DNA of 64,000 nt from Camarhynchus parvulus (taxonomy: Eukaryota > Chordata > Aves > Passeriformes > Thraupidae): positions 24,338,233 through 24,402,232 of the forward strand of contig NC_044574.1 in assembly GCF_901933205.1 (NCBI RefSeq), read 5' to 3'. Below the pieces are notes generated by a model. The model ran no database searches, was not told the origin of the DNA, and saw only the letters and a program-made list of their open reading frames with translations. Shown piece by piece: positions 25,773 through 39,800 of the stretch (position 1 is the stretch's first letter; each line of letters begins with the position of its first letter). The position numbers and the translations under genes are program-made.

Positions 25773-28700
25773 CTGTTGCACAAAAAAATGGTGTCCATTA
25801 TTTTTAGTTCTTAATATTCTTAAATTCAAATTTTTCAGTGTGATAAGAAACACTGGCACTCAGGTTTTTGGAGAAGTTGCCTTTTCATTGTGCTACCAAA
25901 TATTATAAAGTAAAAACAATATTTGCAATAGTTGCACTATTAGAAACACAGTAGAAATGTTGTGTAGGATTGTTCTTTCACTCTGCCAAAAAAGAAGTGT
26001 ATAAGTTGAGGTGGAACCTTCAATGCTCTTTGAACAATAACAGTAGTTGCATAAATATTTGCCAGAAGACATAGGTATAAAGAAAACTGATATAATAATA
26101 CAAAAGATGATTCACATATATAGAGATATTAGAATTTGCTATTATACAAAATGTTCCTAAATATTTAGAAAAAAGGAAACACAAATAATTAATGATATAA
26201 ATACAGGCATTATAATTGATAATTCTATTACATTAAATTCATATTTTAACATAATTTAACAATTATAACACAAAGTACCTGTTATATCAAGGAACACATT
26301 TTGTATTTTTCAATTGTTAATGACAGTTTGAATCATACCTACAGAAGTCACTATTTTGTGATCTAGTACTGAGAACTTCAGATTACATTCAGTAGACAAT
26401 ACATTCATATATATTTATTTATGCAGTAGCCTGCTTTGGGAAGGTCAGTGACATCTAGTTAGCTACAGTGCAGTTCTACCATGGAGTGTCATGAGGGACA
26501 AAAAATATTGCTTGTTGCCCTTCTTTCTTTTTGAAAGACCTTTACAGAGCTACAACACACTTTTCTTCTGTTTCCTGCTTCACAGCCCAAAAGTAAAAAG
26601 TATTTTAGAGGAGAAAGGAAGATGAAAAAAACCTCTTCTGCTTGTAAAATATTGACTTTGGAAGCTAGTGACATCCTATGACAACATCTTCCCATATTTT
26701 TTTACAAGTTTACCAACCAAATAATTGTGCTACTTCAGTGATGTCAGGCATACATAAACCAAATTTGGTGTAACCACCTAAAAACAGAACACTGAACTAA
26801 AAATCTCAAACCCCTCTGAAATGAAATTAAAGGATACTACTTTGCCTTTTCAACTCAACTTACTCCTCCCAGTTCCACACATTGCTGTTAATGGTTATTG
26901 GACTTATTTTGCTTTTACTGGCCTTCTAAAGATTCATTGGTTTATCTAAAAGGAGATTAGCCTGTTGGGGAATTCTGCACTTGTTTCCTGGCTCTCACCT
27001 GCTAGAAACTGCAACAGAAATGAAGTTCCACTGTTTAAAATTACATGCTAGAAAGTCTTTAAAATGACAACAGTTTCTGTAACTATTTTTGAGAGCATCT
27101 TCTCTAATTAAGAAATATTGCAACATAAAGAAAGTATCAATTTTTCTCATCTCTGTGGATTATATAATTTCTATCAAAGTTTAAACAACACAGGGAAAGT
27201 CATATTCCTCCCATCTACTGTTTCTTCTATGTAGTGAAATCCCCATAATCCAGGAGTAAATGGTCTCTGCCACTTTTAGATATGAGCCCCAAAACATTCT
27301 AAAGAGTTGAGATACCTAAATACTTTCAGTTCTATACCAGCTAATGTCTATTGGGGATTGGGGAGGTGCATGGGGTTGAGATATTCTTCTTGTAATTTCA
27401 TGAACAAGGGTACCTGTTCAAATTAGAGGATCTTTTATTTTAGCATATTCTTTGTAAGCTCAGTTCACAGAGCTGGGATACAATCGGAACAAATACATTT
27501 AATTCTAGGAAAAGCCACTGGTATGCAATGACATATACTACTATTTTAACAGCAAGGGGAAGAAACATTCACTTAATGCCACTGTTCTCAGTGCAAGGTT
27601 TCAGTGTTTCTCAGAAGAGTATGGAGACCAAGAAAAGTCAACCTCCCTAACTCCACTGAACCTATCAAGATCTTTATATAGCCAAGAGGCGGTACTTCAG
27701 AGATAAGGAATTATCTTCTTCAAGCTTTCCTGGCTGCTCAGTTCCTCTCACAATGAGGAAACTGGGTTGTCCAGCCACCCTCATGGGTGCATAAAGTCCC
27801 AGTACAAGAGGTGGACCTATGCTACTCAAAAGTCAAAGTCTCATCCTATGTGATTTCCTTAACAGACAATATTCCAACTAATTATTACAGTCTCTTGCCA
27901 ACTGTTACTGGTATGCAGAAAGGAAAGAGGAGTTCATCCACCTCTGCAGCTGCACTAACTCAGCATTCTGCAATCACAGCAATCCATCCCTCTCTTCATT
28001 TCCTGAGACCTGACCCACTCCTCTATTAGAACTTTCAAGGTAATTTACTCAAGGTAATGAGTCGCACTAGAAATAGAGACTGACTTGTCGTTCCAACCAC
28101 ACTAGCAAGCAAAGGTAGGACACAAGATATACATTCATCAAACAGTAAAATGCACACCATCACATGAGGCAGAAAACTTCATAAATAGTCTCTTGTTAAA
28201 ATATTTGCATAGAGCTACTTTACGCTTTATTTTTTGAACTGCCTCTCAGACTACATTTACCTGCTGCTGAAAAAACACATGATATATGTTATCACCAAAA
28301 CCAGATTTGCAAGTGACCAGTTTGCATGTACAAATTCAGCTGGCATAAGATATTTGCATCTCTTTTTGTATAGAGATTGAGAGATCCTTTCCATACATGC
28401 CCAAAGTACTCTGTATTTTGGGCATGTAAGGAAAGGATCTCTCTCAATCTTTATACAATCTAGACACTCCAGTTTGAAATAGAGAGTACACTGCAGTTAT
28501 CATTGCAGCTACTACCATTTATTCTTATCCTATACATATATAAATTTACTATAAAAATAGATTGCTTGATAGATATTTATTGAAATTTTGAATCACCACA
28601 CTAGAGGTGGTTAATCTGTAATGCTTGTATAATGTGAAACTCCTGGCTTTGAGCTGCATGGATGAAGTCTACTACATGGAATTTGTTTGCTGATAGTTGT

Positions 28701-29009
28701 GAAGTTCCTTTGTGTAGTAGCTGCACTGTGATTTCAGAAGGTGTAGACTGTTTTCCAGTTATTCAGTAACATTCTGTCACAAAGATCATACAGTCTTCCA
28801 AGAATGGAATACTAAAATTAAGAAAGCAACCCCCCAAAACAAACATAAACAGCATCCTCTCAAACCATGGTTTTGGCAGAATTTTCTATGTTTGTCCAGA
28901 TAAATAGACACTCTAACTTATTTTTTACACTAACCTCACCATGATGTCAGGATATTTTAAACAATAAAATAATGTTTCATTAACTGAGAACTTTAAAGAT
29001 TTTACTTAC
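25773..29009 (-). other. ATP8A1: Intron between the exons at 29010-29074 and 25600-25772
   Basis: 3,237 nt. It contains the imperfect 39-bp hairpin at 28367-28457. Nothing else recognised. Confidence 0.85.
28367..28457. repeat. Imperfect 39-bp hairpin with 11-nt loop
   Basis: The arm 28367-28405 pairs with 28417-28457. 37 of 39 positions are complementary, with one 2-nt bulge in a gaga run. The loop is gtactctgtat. Size and shape resemble a pre-miRNA or a hairpin MITE remnant; transcription on the minus strand as part of the ATP8A1 intron would produce it. Confidence 0.9.
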
Positions 29010-29074
29010 GTCAAGAGAGCCTTCATTTATAACAATTAGTCCCATGTTCTTTCTCAAAAGTTTACAAGAATGAC
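29010..29074 (-). CDS. ATP8A1: ATP8A1 coding exon, residues about 696-717 (P domain)
   Basis: This 65-nt exon has two bases completing Gly696 and then 21 codons ending GAC before GTAAGT. It encodes HSCKLLRKNMGLIVINEGSL followed by Asp. IGxSCxLL is conserved across the family. Two conservative changes from remembered human (Lys to Arg, Met to Leu). Confidence 0.95.
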
Positions 29075-30249
29075 CTGTTAGAAAAGATTTTGTTTCTAAA
29101 AATCAGTTTGACAAAATCCATTATAACAAAGCATTTTTTTCCTGTAATAGGCCTACAGACAGAATTAAAAATAAAGATTTCCCTAACTGAAATAAATGAT
29201 AAAAAAAGAAATTCCACTGCATTTTATATAAGTACATACATACATACATAAGTCAGAACAGTTAGAATTTCCCTTGCTGCAACTTGCAGCTGTTCTGCCT
29301 TATTCAGAGGTGCTTTAAAGAGAGTTACAGAAAACAACAAACAAATCTCTCTAAGCCCTGTCAGTTTTTAGAATGCAACTTGCATTTCCTTCAAAACCCA
29401 CATATATACACCTTTTCATTCTTTCTTTTTTTCTTTGATGCATTAAACAGGATGCATTTTCTGTGCTGATTATGTAGGCTGCCTAGTCAAAAATATGAAT
29501 CACCATTCTTAATAAAGTGGAGATATTGGTATTACGCGTATTGCCTCAAACCTGAAGGTACTAAGGAAAATAACCTTAGATCAACGGTATTGTGTGCATA
29601 TGGAGTGTTCTTTAAGGTTAGAAATAATAGCATCCAATAAAAAGAATATATATGACTAAAGTAAGGCTTTATTTTGGACATGCATCTACATTACAGTAGT
29701 AAGTATTGACGTGGTCACATGCAAAGACTATTAAATGTTAAAAGCAGCTTTCATGTATAACTTTGTAAAGATACAGTTTTATCACTGTTGAAATCAGTCT
29801 TTTTTACCATCCTTCATAATAAAAGGAAAGAAAAAAACCCCCATTGTTAAAACATTAAAGTACTTTAATTCACCTTTCTGGCAAAGAAGCAAAAATAGAG
29901 AAGGGAAACTAAAAATACTTACATTCTCTTAATATTATTCCCTCTCACTGTCAAAAGTCAATATATTCATTTAAATTCATTTTATATGCTATAAAAAAGT
30001 ACAATTTCCTATTTTTTTGCCTCCTCTCTAATGTAACTTTTTCTTGCTCTTAGTATTTTAAAAGAGGCAGAATCCAGCATTTCCTATCCTCCTCCTCCTA
30101 TCACTGACTAAGTTCACATTCAAATTCTGGAGTGACATATAATATTATTTTTACAAGACAACTTTCCATTCTGAAAGAAATTTTACTGCATCAACTGCTA
30201 GTTTTTTTAAACCTGTAACAAAGACATCAAATAAATGCAAATATAATAC
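29075..30249 (-). other. ATP8A1: Intron between the exons at 30250-30388 and 29010-29074
   Basis: 1,175 nt of AT-rich intron with a short (cata)n run near 29232-29250. Nothing else recognised. Confidence 0.85.
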
Positions 30250-30388
30250 CAATATTAATGGCAGTCTCTTGTTTGTCCCCAGTAAGTATCCAGATTTTTA
30301 TGTCTGCTTTCATGAGTGTCTCTATGGTTTCAGGCACTTTGTCTTGTAGTTTATCTTCAATTGCTGTTGCTCCGAGCAGCTGAAGATT
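30250..30388 (-). CDS. ATP8A1: ATP8A1 coding exon, residues about 650-696 (TGDK motif)
   Basis: This 139-nt exon starts AATCTTCAG after GTTCACAG and ends with one base of Gly696 before GTATTA. It encodes [20 protein letters not shown], then a helix ending [26 protein letters not shown] and the TGDK motif (residues 685-688) are P-domain residues around the phosphorylation site and ATP. One change (Gln to Lys at 666) from remembered human. Confidence 0.97.
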
Positions 30389-32046
30389 CTGTGAACATAA
30401 AATATTTCATACATACAGTTTTTTTTAACTTAAATTCAATTTCAATGTTCCATTTATTTTATTTAACTCTCTGTATTTACAACAAGATTAATGCACTCTA
30501 AACTCATTAATCAGATTTGGTGTCAACAAATAAAGAACTTCCACATTATTCCATGAGCTTTAACTTAGATATCTGTGTGGCTTGACAAAACTGCACAGTG
30601 TGACCACTCAAATTTCAACCAATTATTCTCTCAGTAGCTCAGTAGCTTGTGCAGCAACAGCTACCTTTTCCTGAGGAGTATCTCTCTGATTTGAAGGCTT
30701 CAGGAGTGCTAATACCATGCCTTCTCTCTTTTAACGATTTCTCTTCCCTTTGTAAAAAAATCCAAAACACCTGTAAATTTATCTTAGTATTTTATGTTTG
30801 GTTTTAGCTTCCTATGGAGCAAATCTACATAGTTTTTGTGAATACAGCCATTTTTTATATTTCCTATTACTATATCTTTAAACTAGCTAAATGTTAAAGA
30901 CACCATTATACATCTAATAGTGTGCAATCCTGGCAGCAGCATGGCCTGCATACTACGTCCTGAGGAAGTACTTGCACAGCTTACACGCACATTTGTAAGG
31001 GTAGCAGGGTTGTCACGGTATTAAAAAGTAATGTAGTTCAAGACTGTTTTGTCACAAACAGCAATGTTTATTAGTGACTGAAGCTCAGCAGTGTTTATTA
31101 GTGACTGAAGCTATATACCCTCACCTTTCTTTTTCATGAATTAAACACTACAGATTTGTGAGGCTCTGAATTGTAAGCAGTTTCATCAATCTAATCTCTC
31201 TTATACTTTCCGAGGAAGAAAACCCAAAAATAACCCCCCCAAAATTTAAATATCAAAACTTCAGGCTCTATTGGTCTCCTGCAATCCTTTTTCTTATAAA
31301 TTTAATAGTCATGGGACCTTTTTTTGTTGAGGCAGGGAAATCTTAACCTCACGCTTGGCCACTCCAGAAGCAGGGCTGCCAAACTTAAGGCTCTGCTCTT
31401 GTGATGCTGTTTCTGGGTACAAGCTTGCTTTACAGGCCTTCACTAAAAAAGAGGCTGACAAAGTAGAACAAGTCCAACAAAGGGACACAGAAATAGCTTA
31501 GGGCCCAGAGCACCCCATATTAAAAACACCTGAAGAAGTAGGATGAGTTTAACATGGGAAAAAAAGAAGACTAACGGAGGAATTCCTTCTGCTAACTGAA
31601 GCTTGCAGAGCAGCCATCCTTCTCCAAAATGCATACTGCACAGTGAAAGACCAAGAGGCTCTTATATAATGAAGCAGATGTTATCTGTTATTACAGTTTT
31701 TTACATACTAGAAGAACTCTGAAAAAAAAGTTTTCCAGTAGTTCAACCCATAATTGACATTTTCCAGCAGTAGCACTTTAGTGCTACTTGCAACAAAAAC
31801 TTTGTCAGATTAATTGTTCTTTCATTTTGATTGTTTAAACTGCAAGGACCACCTGACACAACAGTCAGTATATGACTAGATTTCGTTTTTCTAGCTAAGT
31901 GTTATTCCTCAACAGTGATTCACTTTTCATGGTATAGAAAATAAGGACAATAATTAAGAACCCACTCTTCTGCTCATCCCTCTGCCCACTCCATCCTCCC
32001 CCACAACCAACCCAAAGCCCAGAAAGCTACAACAAGCTGCACATAC
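30389..32046 (-). other. ATP8A1: Intron between the exons at 32047-32186 and 30250-30388
   Basis: 1,658 nt. It contains a 27-bp tandem duplication at 31061-31113. Nothing else recognised. Confidence 0.85.
31061..31113. repeat. 27-bp tandem duplication
   Basis: gcaatgtttattagtgactg plus aagct is repeated 27 bp later with one mismatch (gcagtg). Confidence 0.9.
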
Positions 32047-32186
32047 TTTTTCAATTAGTTCATAGCTCTCCTCAAGTTTGAGTACTCTGTTTTGTATAGC
32101 TGTAGAAGCACGGTGATAGACATCCAACCATTCTTGATAATCACTTTCTGAAATCTCAGCCACAGCAAAACACAGAGTTCTTAAGC
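32047..32186 (-). CDS. ATP8A1: ATP8A1 coding exon, residues about 603-649 (N domain end)
   Basis: This 140-nt exon starts with two bases of Gly603 after TCTCTAG and ends at Lys before GTATGT. It encodes LRTLCFAVAEISESDYQEWL and then DVYHRASTAIQNRVLKLEES plus YELIEK. It is the second most divergent region of the window: seven differences from remembered human, mainly around DYQEWLDVYHRASTAI, a surface helix of the N domain. The open frame continues on both sides of the exon into intron sequence, which is not coding. Confidence 0.96.
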
Positions 32187-35100
32187 CTAGAGAGAAAGCA
32201 GATAATGATTCAGTATTTGTTAGTCCCTTCCCTGATATGCCTGCAGTGAGTACCTTTTGAAAGCTGAAATTATTCTGTATTTTATGTATGCTTATGCCTG
32301 ATTTCAAATTACTGCTGCACATCTTGAAGAACTTTTTAAATATACATAAAGTAAAAATGAACTATAAATAGGAATTTATTCAACAGAGTAACAGTTTCAA
32401 AGAAGCTGAACGTAATACAGGCGATGTATTTCACTGGAAAAAAAGAGTAAATTTTTATGCAAGATCTGACTTAGGTTAAACTGTAAAAAAATATGAAGAA
32501 ACCCCAACACTTGCTGAACAAGTATGTACACTGAAACATTTAAAGTGTAAAATTGAACTGTATTTCTGAGAAAAAGATTTATAAACTTACAAGTTGCTAT
32601 GCTGGAAGGAAGTAAAGTTAAAATATATCAGCACAATGTTACAACTGGTCTTTTCACCCCTCCTCAATATTCTTAGTGAATTCTAGTTTAAAGTTTATCA
32701 CCTAGAAGCCAACTTTGAATCCCCTCATTTAACTTTCCCATCTCACAGATTGTTTCAGCTTTCCAAATTCTTAAAATAAAATCACTATATACCATTTGGC
32801 AAATTTACTTACCAACCTTTGACCTGGTTGATATTATTAACAGATTTTTTCCTTCAGCAAAAATCTGAATCAAGCATTACAGCACGAATTTGAGACGGCA
32901 TGATTTTAAGAAATATCTATTTTTTGACAACACACATTTAACACTCAATTTAAGTAGCTAGGTGTGAATTTTCTAACAGCTCATTTTCACATATCACCAG
33001 ATTTCTAGAGAATGAAGTTGACATAACTCTTTATATACTAGCCACAGTTTGCGGGCCAGTAGATTTAGAAGGGGGGTAGGCAGGATTAATGTAGTTACCT
33101 TTGGTCACTTGCCCACTCTGCTCTAGGAGACAAACAGCACCACAACCAGGGATGCTTAAATGTAACCTTTATTTGGCCACAGGTTTCTGGGGCATACAGC
33201 TCAGCACCAGTAGCAATTTTGAAATTATAAGAGGTTGGGCATGAAATAATACATGTCTTAGATGTAAGTGTAATTTAGCATCTTCAGGATAAAAACCATG
33301 TGTAATGTGGGTATTCTGACAACTAAACAGCATTAGGAATGGAGTGTCTCACCATTTAGACTTAGACGAATAAACTCAAGGCTGACAACTCAAATGATTT
33401 TTTTTTCTCTGCATAATAAGGATATGCTTACAAGGTCCAAAGCAATGAATATAGGTGAAGGGGAGGAAAGGAATCTATGTCTGACTAACAGAGATACTAT
33501 TTCCACAATGCTTTCAACATATTTTCTGCAGACAATAAAATGAAGAAGAGAAATCCAAGTGTATGGAATGTCAGCAAATAGTTTTTTCAAGGTATCTGCT
33601 TTCTCTTTTTAAATCACTGCTTAATTATACTTTTTAAAAAAATTTATTGTGCTTCTTTTCATTGTGATTTAAAAGAATCTTCCAAATAAAACGTGGAAAA
33701 CAAAATAACATTAAGCCCGTTGTTAACAGACTGGAACAACACAGGAAAATTACAGAGGATTTTTCTATTTACCCAAGCAGGCATTAACACTCCAGCTTAA
33801 TAAATGCTTACATTTAAATGCCAGCCATGCTAACCACTTCATTTTTGAACAACACACCAAGAGCAGGCAGCAAATGCCAAGGACATACTGTCCTGCCACA
33901 TGAAAGGATACTCATGAGAAACTTTGCAACATAGTTGGCTGCAATTTAAATCTGAAGTAAAAATAAATACCAAATTTTTAATCAATTCCAGAGATATGTG
34001 ATTTTTTAAAGATTGAATTTTATGCTTTTTAAAAGTTAGAAATCCTCTCTTCTGAACAGTAAATCTTTCAATCTGTTGAAAAGAAGGATACAAAAAATAT
34101 CTGAATAAACTTCCTAATCCTATCATATGTACCGTGGTTCTAAAGACAGATGGAATTTTTCACTTTTTATGTTGATTTATTTAGTTCAACTTGACTGCTG
34201 AGGAGTTGTACTACTGATGCAATGAGAATGGTAATTAAGAACTGGGTTGAAATTTTCACATCAATTCACACAGGATAGAAGACAGTGATCTAATTTGGTC
34301 TTTTCTGTAACCAAATATATACCTTATGGCCCAAACTAACTTCACACCTAAGTAACTTTTTCTAGACTAATTCTGGTTAAGCCTTTCTAGAACCCCAGTG
34401 TGTGTCTGAGGCTTTGGACTATACCCTCAGTCATTTTTTTTGGGGTATAGTTCTGCTTTCAACTTTATTGTAAAATTTATTCTAATTTTTTACCTTAAGA
34501 TTCTTTAAGATTAACCAAATACTTCCTACAGAGATCTTGATATGAAAAACTAACAAAAGAAACAGATCTGTGACTTGTTTCTGCTGTCACTGGTAGAACT
34601 AAGGGACTGAAGCTGCTGAATACACTAGCCAAAACCCTAAATTCCATGATAAACCAGAAGACAAAACCTAGAGAAGTCATATGCATGACAAAAAAATGAC
34701 CTTTCATGATAACAAAAATATCTGGCCAGAGATCAGTTAACAAAACATAAGCAATGCTTTTTAGTTTTCTTCCCAGTGTAAGTTTGTTTTTAAGACACAT
34801 TAAAGATAATTTTAATGTTCTAGTAGCACTGCATTAGAAAAACAAAGAGGTACAAACTCTGCAGTTCAGATTCCCGTAACTCTTATAATTCTTCTTCCAA
34901 CCCCTCTCTACCTCATTGATAAACTGTAACATTATGATACTGCACAGTACAACACTATAATCCTCCTGAGATACTATGGGGGTACGGCATGGAGAAACGT
35001 TTCTACATTCTACTTTTCTCATCACATCTGTACTGTGAAATCCAATATAATTAAATAACTAACTGGCTGCTTGTATCAATCATCTTAATTTCACAGTCTT

Positions 35101-35683
35101 TTAAATTTTACTTACTATTCCTACTTCACAAACCCTCACAGAGAGGTTCCCCACCTCTGGCAACTGTTTTGTAAAAGCCATTATTAAAACTGTAGACACC
35201 AAAACAAACCATATGGACACTGGCAATCCCCCTTACTGGGACTGGTGACAGAAACAATACAGCTAAAAACTACCTTAAAAGCACTACACTAATAATTTCC
35301 AACCATCTTTACTTTGGCTACTTCTTCCTGTGTGCCTACCCCTACAGCATCACTGGGTATGGGACATGAAAGCAACCATGGGAAATGAGATCTTCACAGA
35401 AACAATGTGCCATGTGTTTGCTCTCTGGAAAAATATGTTTTGGTTAAAAGATTCTACTGTATACTCTGTGGGTGTGTGGGTTGTTTTTTAGGGTTTTTTT
35501 AAAGCATGAAGTTATTACTCAAATTTCTTAGGAAGAAGAAGACTTTCTTAAGGATACATTGCCAAAACATAATTTTCAAACATAACATGAGTAAAACACT
35601 ACAGCAAGACAAAATTTAAAATATGGGAATTCGAGCAGTAACTGAATTTCATATTCATTTTCATACTGAATAATATCACCCAC
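32187..35683 (-). other. ATP8A1: Intron between the exons at 35684-35768 and 32047-32186
   Basis: 3,497 nt of AT-rich intron. A weak inverted repeat (actataccc and gggtatagt, around 34419-34451) is the only structure noticed. Confidence 0.85.
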
Positions 35684-35768
35684 CTTCAGTAGCAAACTGC
35701 TCTAGATGTTTTAAGGTAATTTCTTTGTATTTTGAACTTTCAGCAAGACGGTCATAAATTACAGTATC
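35684..35768 (-). CDS. ATP8A1: ATP8A1 coding exon, residues about 575-603 (N domain)
   Basis: This 85-nt exon starts GATACTG after TTTTGTAG and ends with one base of Gly603 before GTGGGT. It encodes DTVIYDRLAESSKYKEITLK and HLEQFATE. Its first Asp completes the KGAD motif. HLxxFAxEGLRTL is a P4 signature continued in the next exon. One conservative change (Thr to Ser) from remembered human. Confidence 0.96.
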
Positions 35769-36768
35769 CTACAAAACAAATAAATATAGCTCAGAACACT
35801 TTAATAGAAAAATTATTTCTGTTTTGGGTAGACAATACAAATCATGTAGGAACATTGCTGAAAAGTAGAACTGTATTTTTTAAGCATCAAAAATTAATAG
35901 ACATAATCTTATTTCAAAAGTTAGAGAAGGACTTCTTAATCCTCAGATTTTCTAAATTTAAAAATTCTGCTATAATGCAGTCTTTTTCTTCTACATTTTT
36001 GGATGTTATTTCCCCTTATTTTGAATAGTGCCATAATGCTGTTCTCCTCGTCTAATATTATGCCCACAAAGTAAAATTAGTGCTTCATAACTGACATTCT
36101 CAGATTTTTTTGTAGCCAGCTTAATACATGGAGTATTAACAACAGGTTTGGAGTTTTTTCTTCCCTAGAGATGACATAAAATGGACATTTATATTCAAAA
36201 AACTTCCTTTCCTTAAACCATTCTGGAGCTGGATTTCAATTCCTTCCTCCTCAAACTTGACTTGACAGACTGAGAACTAATGAGCAACTCTGCCATTCCC
36301 CTATGCATTATGATACAGATACATTTTCACAGGTCCTGCTTCAGGAAAATTTACTTCTGCGTTATGTCAATGGCTGGCTAACATGCCCATCTAGTCAGCT
36401 ATGCTAGATTACTATCTCTATCTAGTGATCCATGCCCAGCTACTCCAGCAAGTAATTAATACATGTTCATCCATTTTCTTGGGAGTACAGAAGGAAGCAA
36501 TTATTAGGAAACATAAAGGTATTAGTCCAGTACAAAGAACAGGATGAACAGGTCTGTCATACCTTCCTAGGCAGTTAGTAAAAAAGGATATTAACCAGTT
36601 CATCACATTGAACAGCTACATAGCAAAACAACGTAAATTGAAAGAGGTACATCAACATTCCTTCCCCCACATCTTCAATGTTTTGACTGCAGTTATTACA
36701 ATCTTTTGCTTTTGTATTTTTATTGGTAGCATGTATTCTTTGTTCCAGTGAAAAAGAATAAAACTCAC
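35769..36768 (-). other. ATP8A1: Intron between the exons at 36769-36838 and 35684-35768
   Basis: 1,000 nt that interrupt the KGAD motif between Ala574 and Asp575. Nothing recognised inside. Confidence 0.87.
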
Positions 36769-36838
36769 AGCTCCTTTGCAGTAGAGTCTTAACTTCCCTG
36801 ATGGTGTGCGAACTATCACAGACATTCTCTTCCTAGTG
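36769..36838 (-). CDS. ATP8A1: ATP8A1 coding exon, residues about 551-574 (ATP-binding RKRMSV, KGA)
   Basis: This 70-nt exon has one base completing Ser551 and then 23 codons ending GCT before GTGAGT. It encodes [20 protein letters not shown] then KGA. RKRMSV and KGAD (Lys572) line the ATP pocket in P-type ATPases. KGAD is interrupted by the next intron, with Asp575 opening the downstream exon. One change from remembered human: Ala to Thr before RKRM. Confidence 0.97.
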
Positions 36839-39800
36839 CTGAAAGAGAAATAAATTCTCTATACAAGGTGGTTCATAAATATCAGTATTTACCAATATTT
36901 TACCTGATAGTATCAGTATATATCTTACATTACACAAAGAATAAAAAGTCAGTGCTATCAATTCTAAATTATGCTCTCAGCTGACTGGGATGGAAAACAG
37001 TTTTAGTGCCTACCAATTAAAATGAATGTTATTTCTCTGTGCATACTTCTGTATGCCTTTTTCCCATTAAAATGATATTAAGAATTTTCACCTTCATCTA
37101 AATACTGTATGACAAAAAAGCACCTTAAAGCACAAAGCACTTATCATGAATATCATAAAGAGGTAGTGTATCACGGACTGCTTCAGTTTTTTCTTCCTTC
37201 CCAGCCAGCCAGAGTCACTCATACACTGTACTGTGCTGCAATCCTATTGCTGTTATCCCAGGGTTTCATTTATCATGCAAAGTTTTCAGTATGCTAAGAG
37301 CTGGAAAGGGGCTGGACTAATTTTAACTACTCTCTGGCTCTCAGTTGTTAATAAAATCCAAGTTATTTTTTCTTTTTGTCCTCATAACTGAGGTAGAAAT
37401 TGGAAGAAAACATGGAGAAGACTGTCACGGTCTGCTTTCTGTCTTCTTCCCTTAGAGGTTTGCCAACAAGCATTCCTTAGGTGCAAGATCATGTCCTGTC
37501 AAGATGTGTATTTATATCATAAGTCTTTCAAATTTCAACTTTATAAATAAATCTACAGAAACTATTCAGGGAGCAAAACACTTCTCATAGAACTGTTCAC
37601 AGTAAAACAGAGATGGAAATAAGTGGTCCTTTAACAATTTTGGTTCCAGTTGGAACTGGATCCCATTTATACATCATCAAGGAGCATTATTGTATAAATG
37701 GTTCCTGAAGTTCAGACTCCCACAGAAAACATTCTGTAAATGGAATGTGGACATAGGTGAAAGAGAGAAATTTATAATTATAGGTCAAGTAACAAGCTGA
37801 AGAGTATCTTCAGGAAAACATTTTCTAATTCCTCCTGGGTGTGCACTCTGCTTCAAGTAAAAATTTCTGAAAAGCAATATTAAATGACATTGTTACTGTG
37901 AATACTGCACAAAAGCCCATACAAAGCCGTTAACTACTGCAACTTCTTTTCCATTTCACCTCTAAACCTCAGATAAGTAGAATTCCAAAAAGCTTTAGAC
38001 AGTGTCCAGTTGTGAATCTACTTAGACAACACTGGAGAGATTAGGATCATCTAAACTACAGTTAAGCTGCCTAAAATAAAAGCATGTCTCAGATCCACAT
38101 TGATTCTAGCCAAGATTATCTAGCTTCTGCTACTTGAATTCATTACACTCGCCTGAATGTTCAATTCAGAAATAGTGAAGGAATTACAGTAGGTTAGGGG
38201 GTGTATAAAACAATAATTTGATCTATTTACCCTTTACAGGTAAAAACTCAGCAGTTTTGTACTTGTCTTGCAATACCAGAAGATTGCAACCTTGAAGTCC
38301 TGTATGGAGCTGCATATTATTCTACTGAAGATGTATCAAAGAATAACCGACTTCCTGTAGCATTCTGAATTTTAGCTATACAGACAGATATTGAATCTTG
38401 ACTGACATAAACTTTCTTAGTAAAACTGCAATAAAGCTAATGACCAAGAGTTACTCTCAAGGACTTCTAACTTCTTAAAAACCTTTTTATGGCAGTGACA
38501 GATTTATTTCCTTTTCCAGGTGAACTACAGTAAGCCACTAAATTGCACTAATACAAATAACTGTAATGTGAGACCACTGTTTTGTTCTGCTTGCTCTCTG
38601 TAGAAGCAATGTGAGCAGCCATAAAGGTGACCTGGTTACAATGGGAAAAAATACTGAACAGAAGATGTTTGCTGAAATAGTGACAGAGAAAATGCCTGCA
38701 AGCCTAGAAATTGGAGGCATCCTGAGATACCATCAATATGCACAAAACTTAACTAGAATGCTAGAATTTTTTGTCTGGAAAATGAAGAAAATATAAGAAA
38801 TTAGGAATTGACAAAGATCTGGAAAAATAAAAATTTGTCTTGGAGAAAAGAACCCACCATCATCTACCGGCAGTCCCAAGTGAAATACAGAAATTAGGAG
38901 CATCTACTGATTGCTGAATGTGGTTGCGTCCTGCATTTCCTTATGTCTGTGCCCCACACAAATGACTTACCAGAGAGTCAGCCCCAACACAGAGCCTCTC
39001 TAAGAGTCAGCCCCAATCAAATCATCCTCATCCTCATCCCCAAGCACACCCTCAAGCGTGTGCTTGTATACATTCCTTTGCTAACAGTAATTTTTAATAA
39101 TCTGCAATTAAAAAAAAAAGTAGGTAAAAAAGCCCCTGTGTCCTTGTGTGCTATGGGATCCTGCAAACCCACTGTTGTGATCTCCATGGACCTGCAGCCT
39201 GGGTAACCCCTTGGGCTGTTACTTAGAGGCAGAATAGCTGGTAATTCCCAAGGAGTTGCAGGGGAATTATAAATAGACAGAAGCATCTTAAAGAGACAGA
39301 AATACTTCCCTAAGTCACAAGATTACTTCCCTAAGTCACAAGAGCCAAGCAGCTCTTGGTAGGTCCAGTTATTCTAAAACCTGACTTAGGATTAAACAAC
39401 CACAGAAAAAAAAACTGCTACAGAGGTTTTGGTACCTCCTTTGTCAGCCACTAACTCTTTTTTTACTTTTAGAAGCATCATGACTTCAGTCACAAAATCA
39501 GTGTATTCTAGAGCTCTCTGAATGGATGAGAGGAGGTAAGGCCCCAAATGCTCTAGGATGCCTTCTGTCTGCCCAGTAGAACAGCTAAGACACTGTGGAT
39601 TACTCAGGAAACCAATCATACAGGAGAGACTAATCAAAGTATGAATTTCAGATAAATACTGTAAATACAGGTAAAGACTTCTCTTTTCACAAGCACAAGC
39701 ACAATCACTGAAAAAAGAGAATATCAGAAGTGACAAGTCTATCAAGCATTCCCACAAATTCTACTTCTGTAACATGCTTCTCTGTAAGACTGTCCCATCA

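Noticed and set aside
31954..32322. 122-codon frame taken as one coding unit
   Set aside because: Only 32047-32186 is exonic. The flanking parts are intron read-through, shown by the TCTCTAG acceptor and GTATGT donor and by exact phase agreement with the neighbouring exons.
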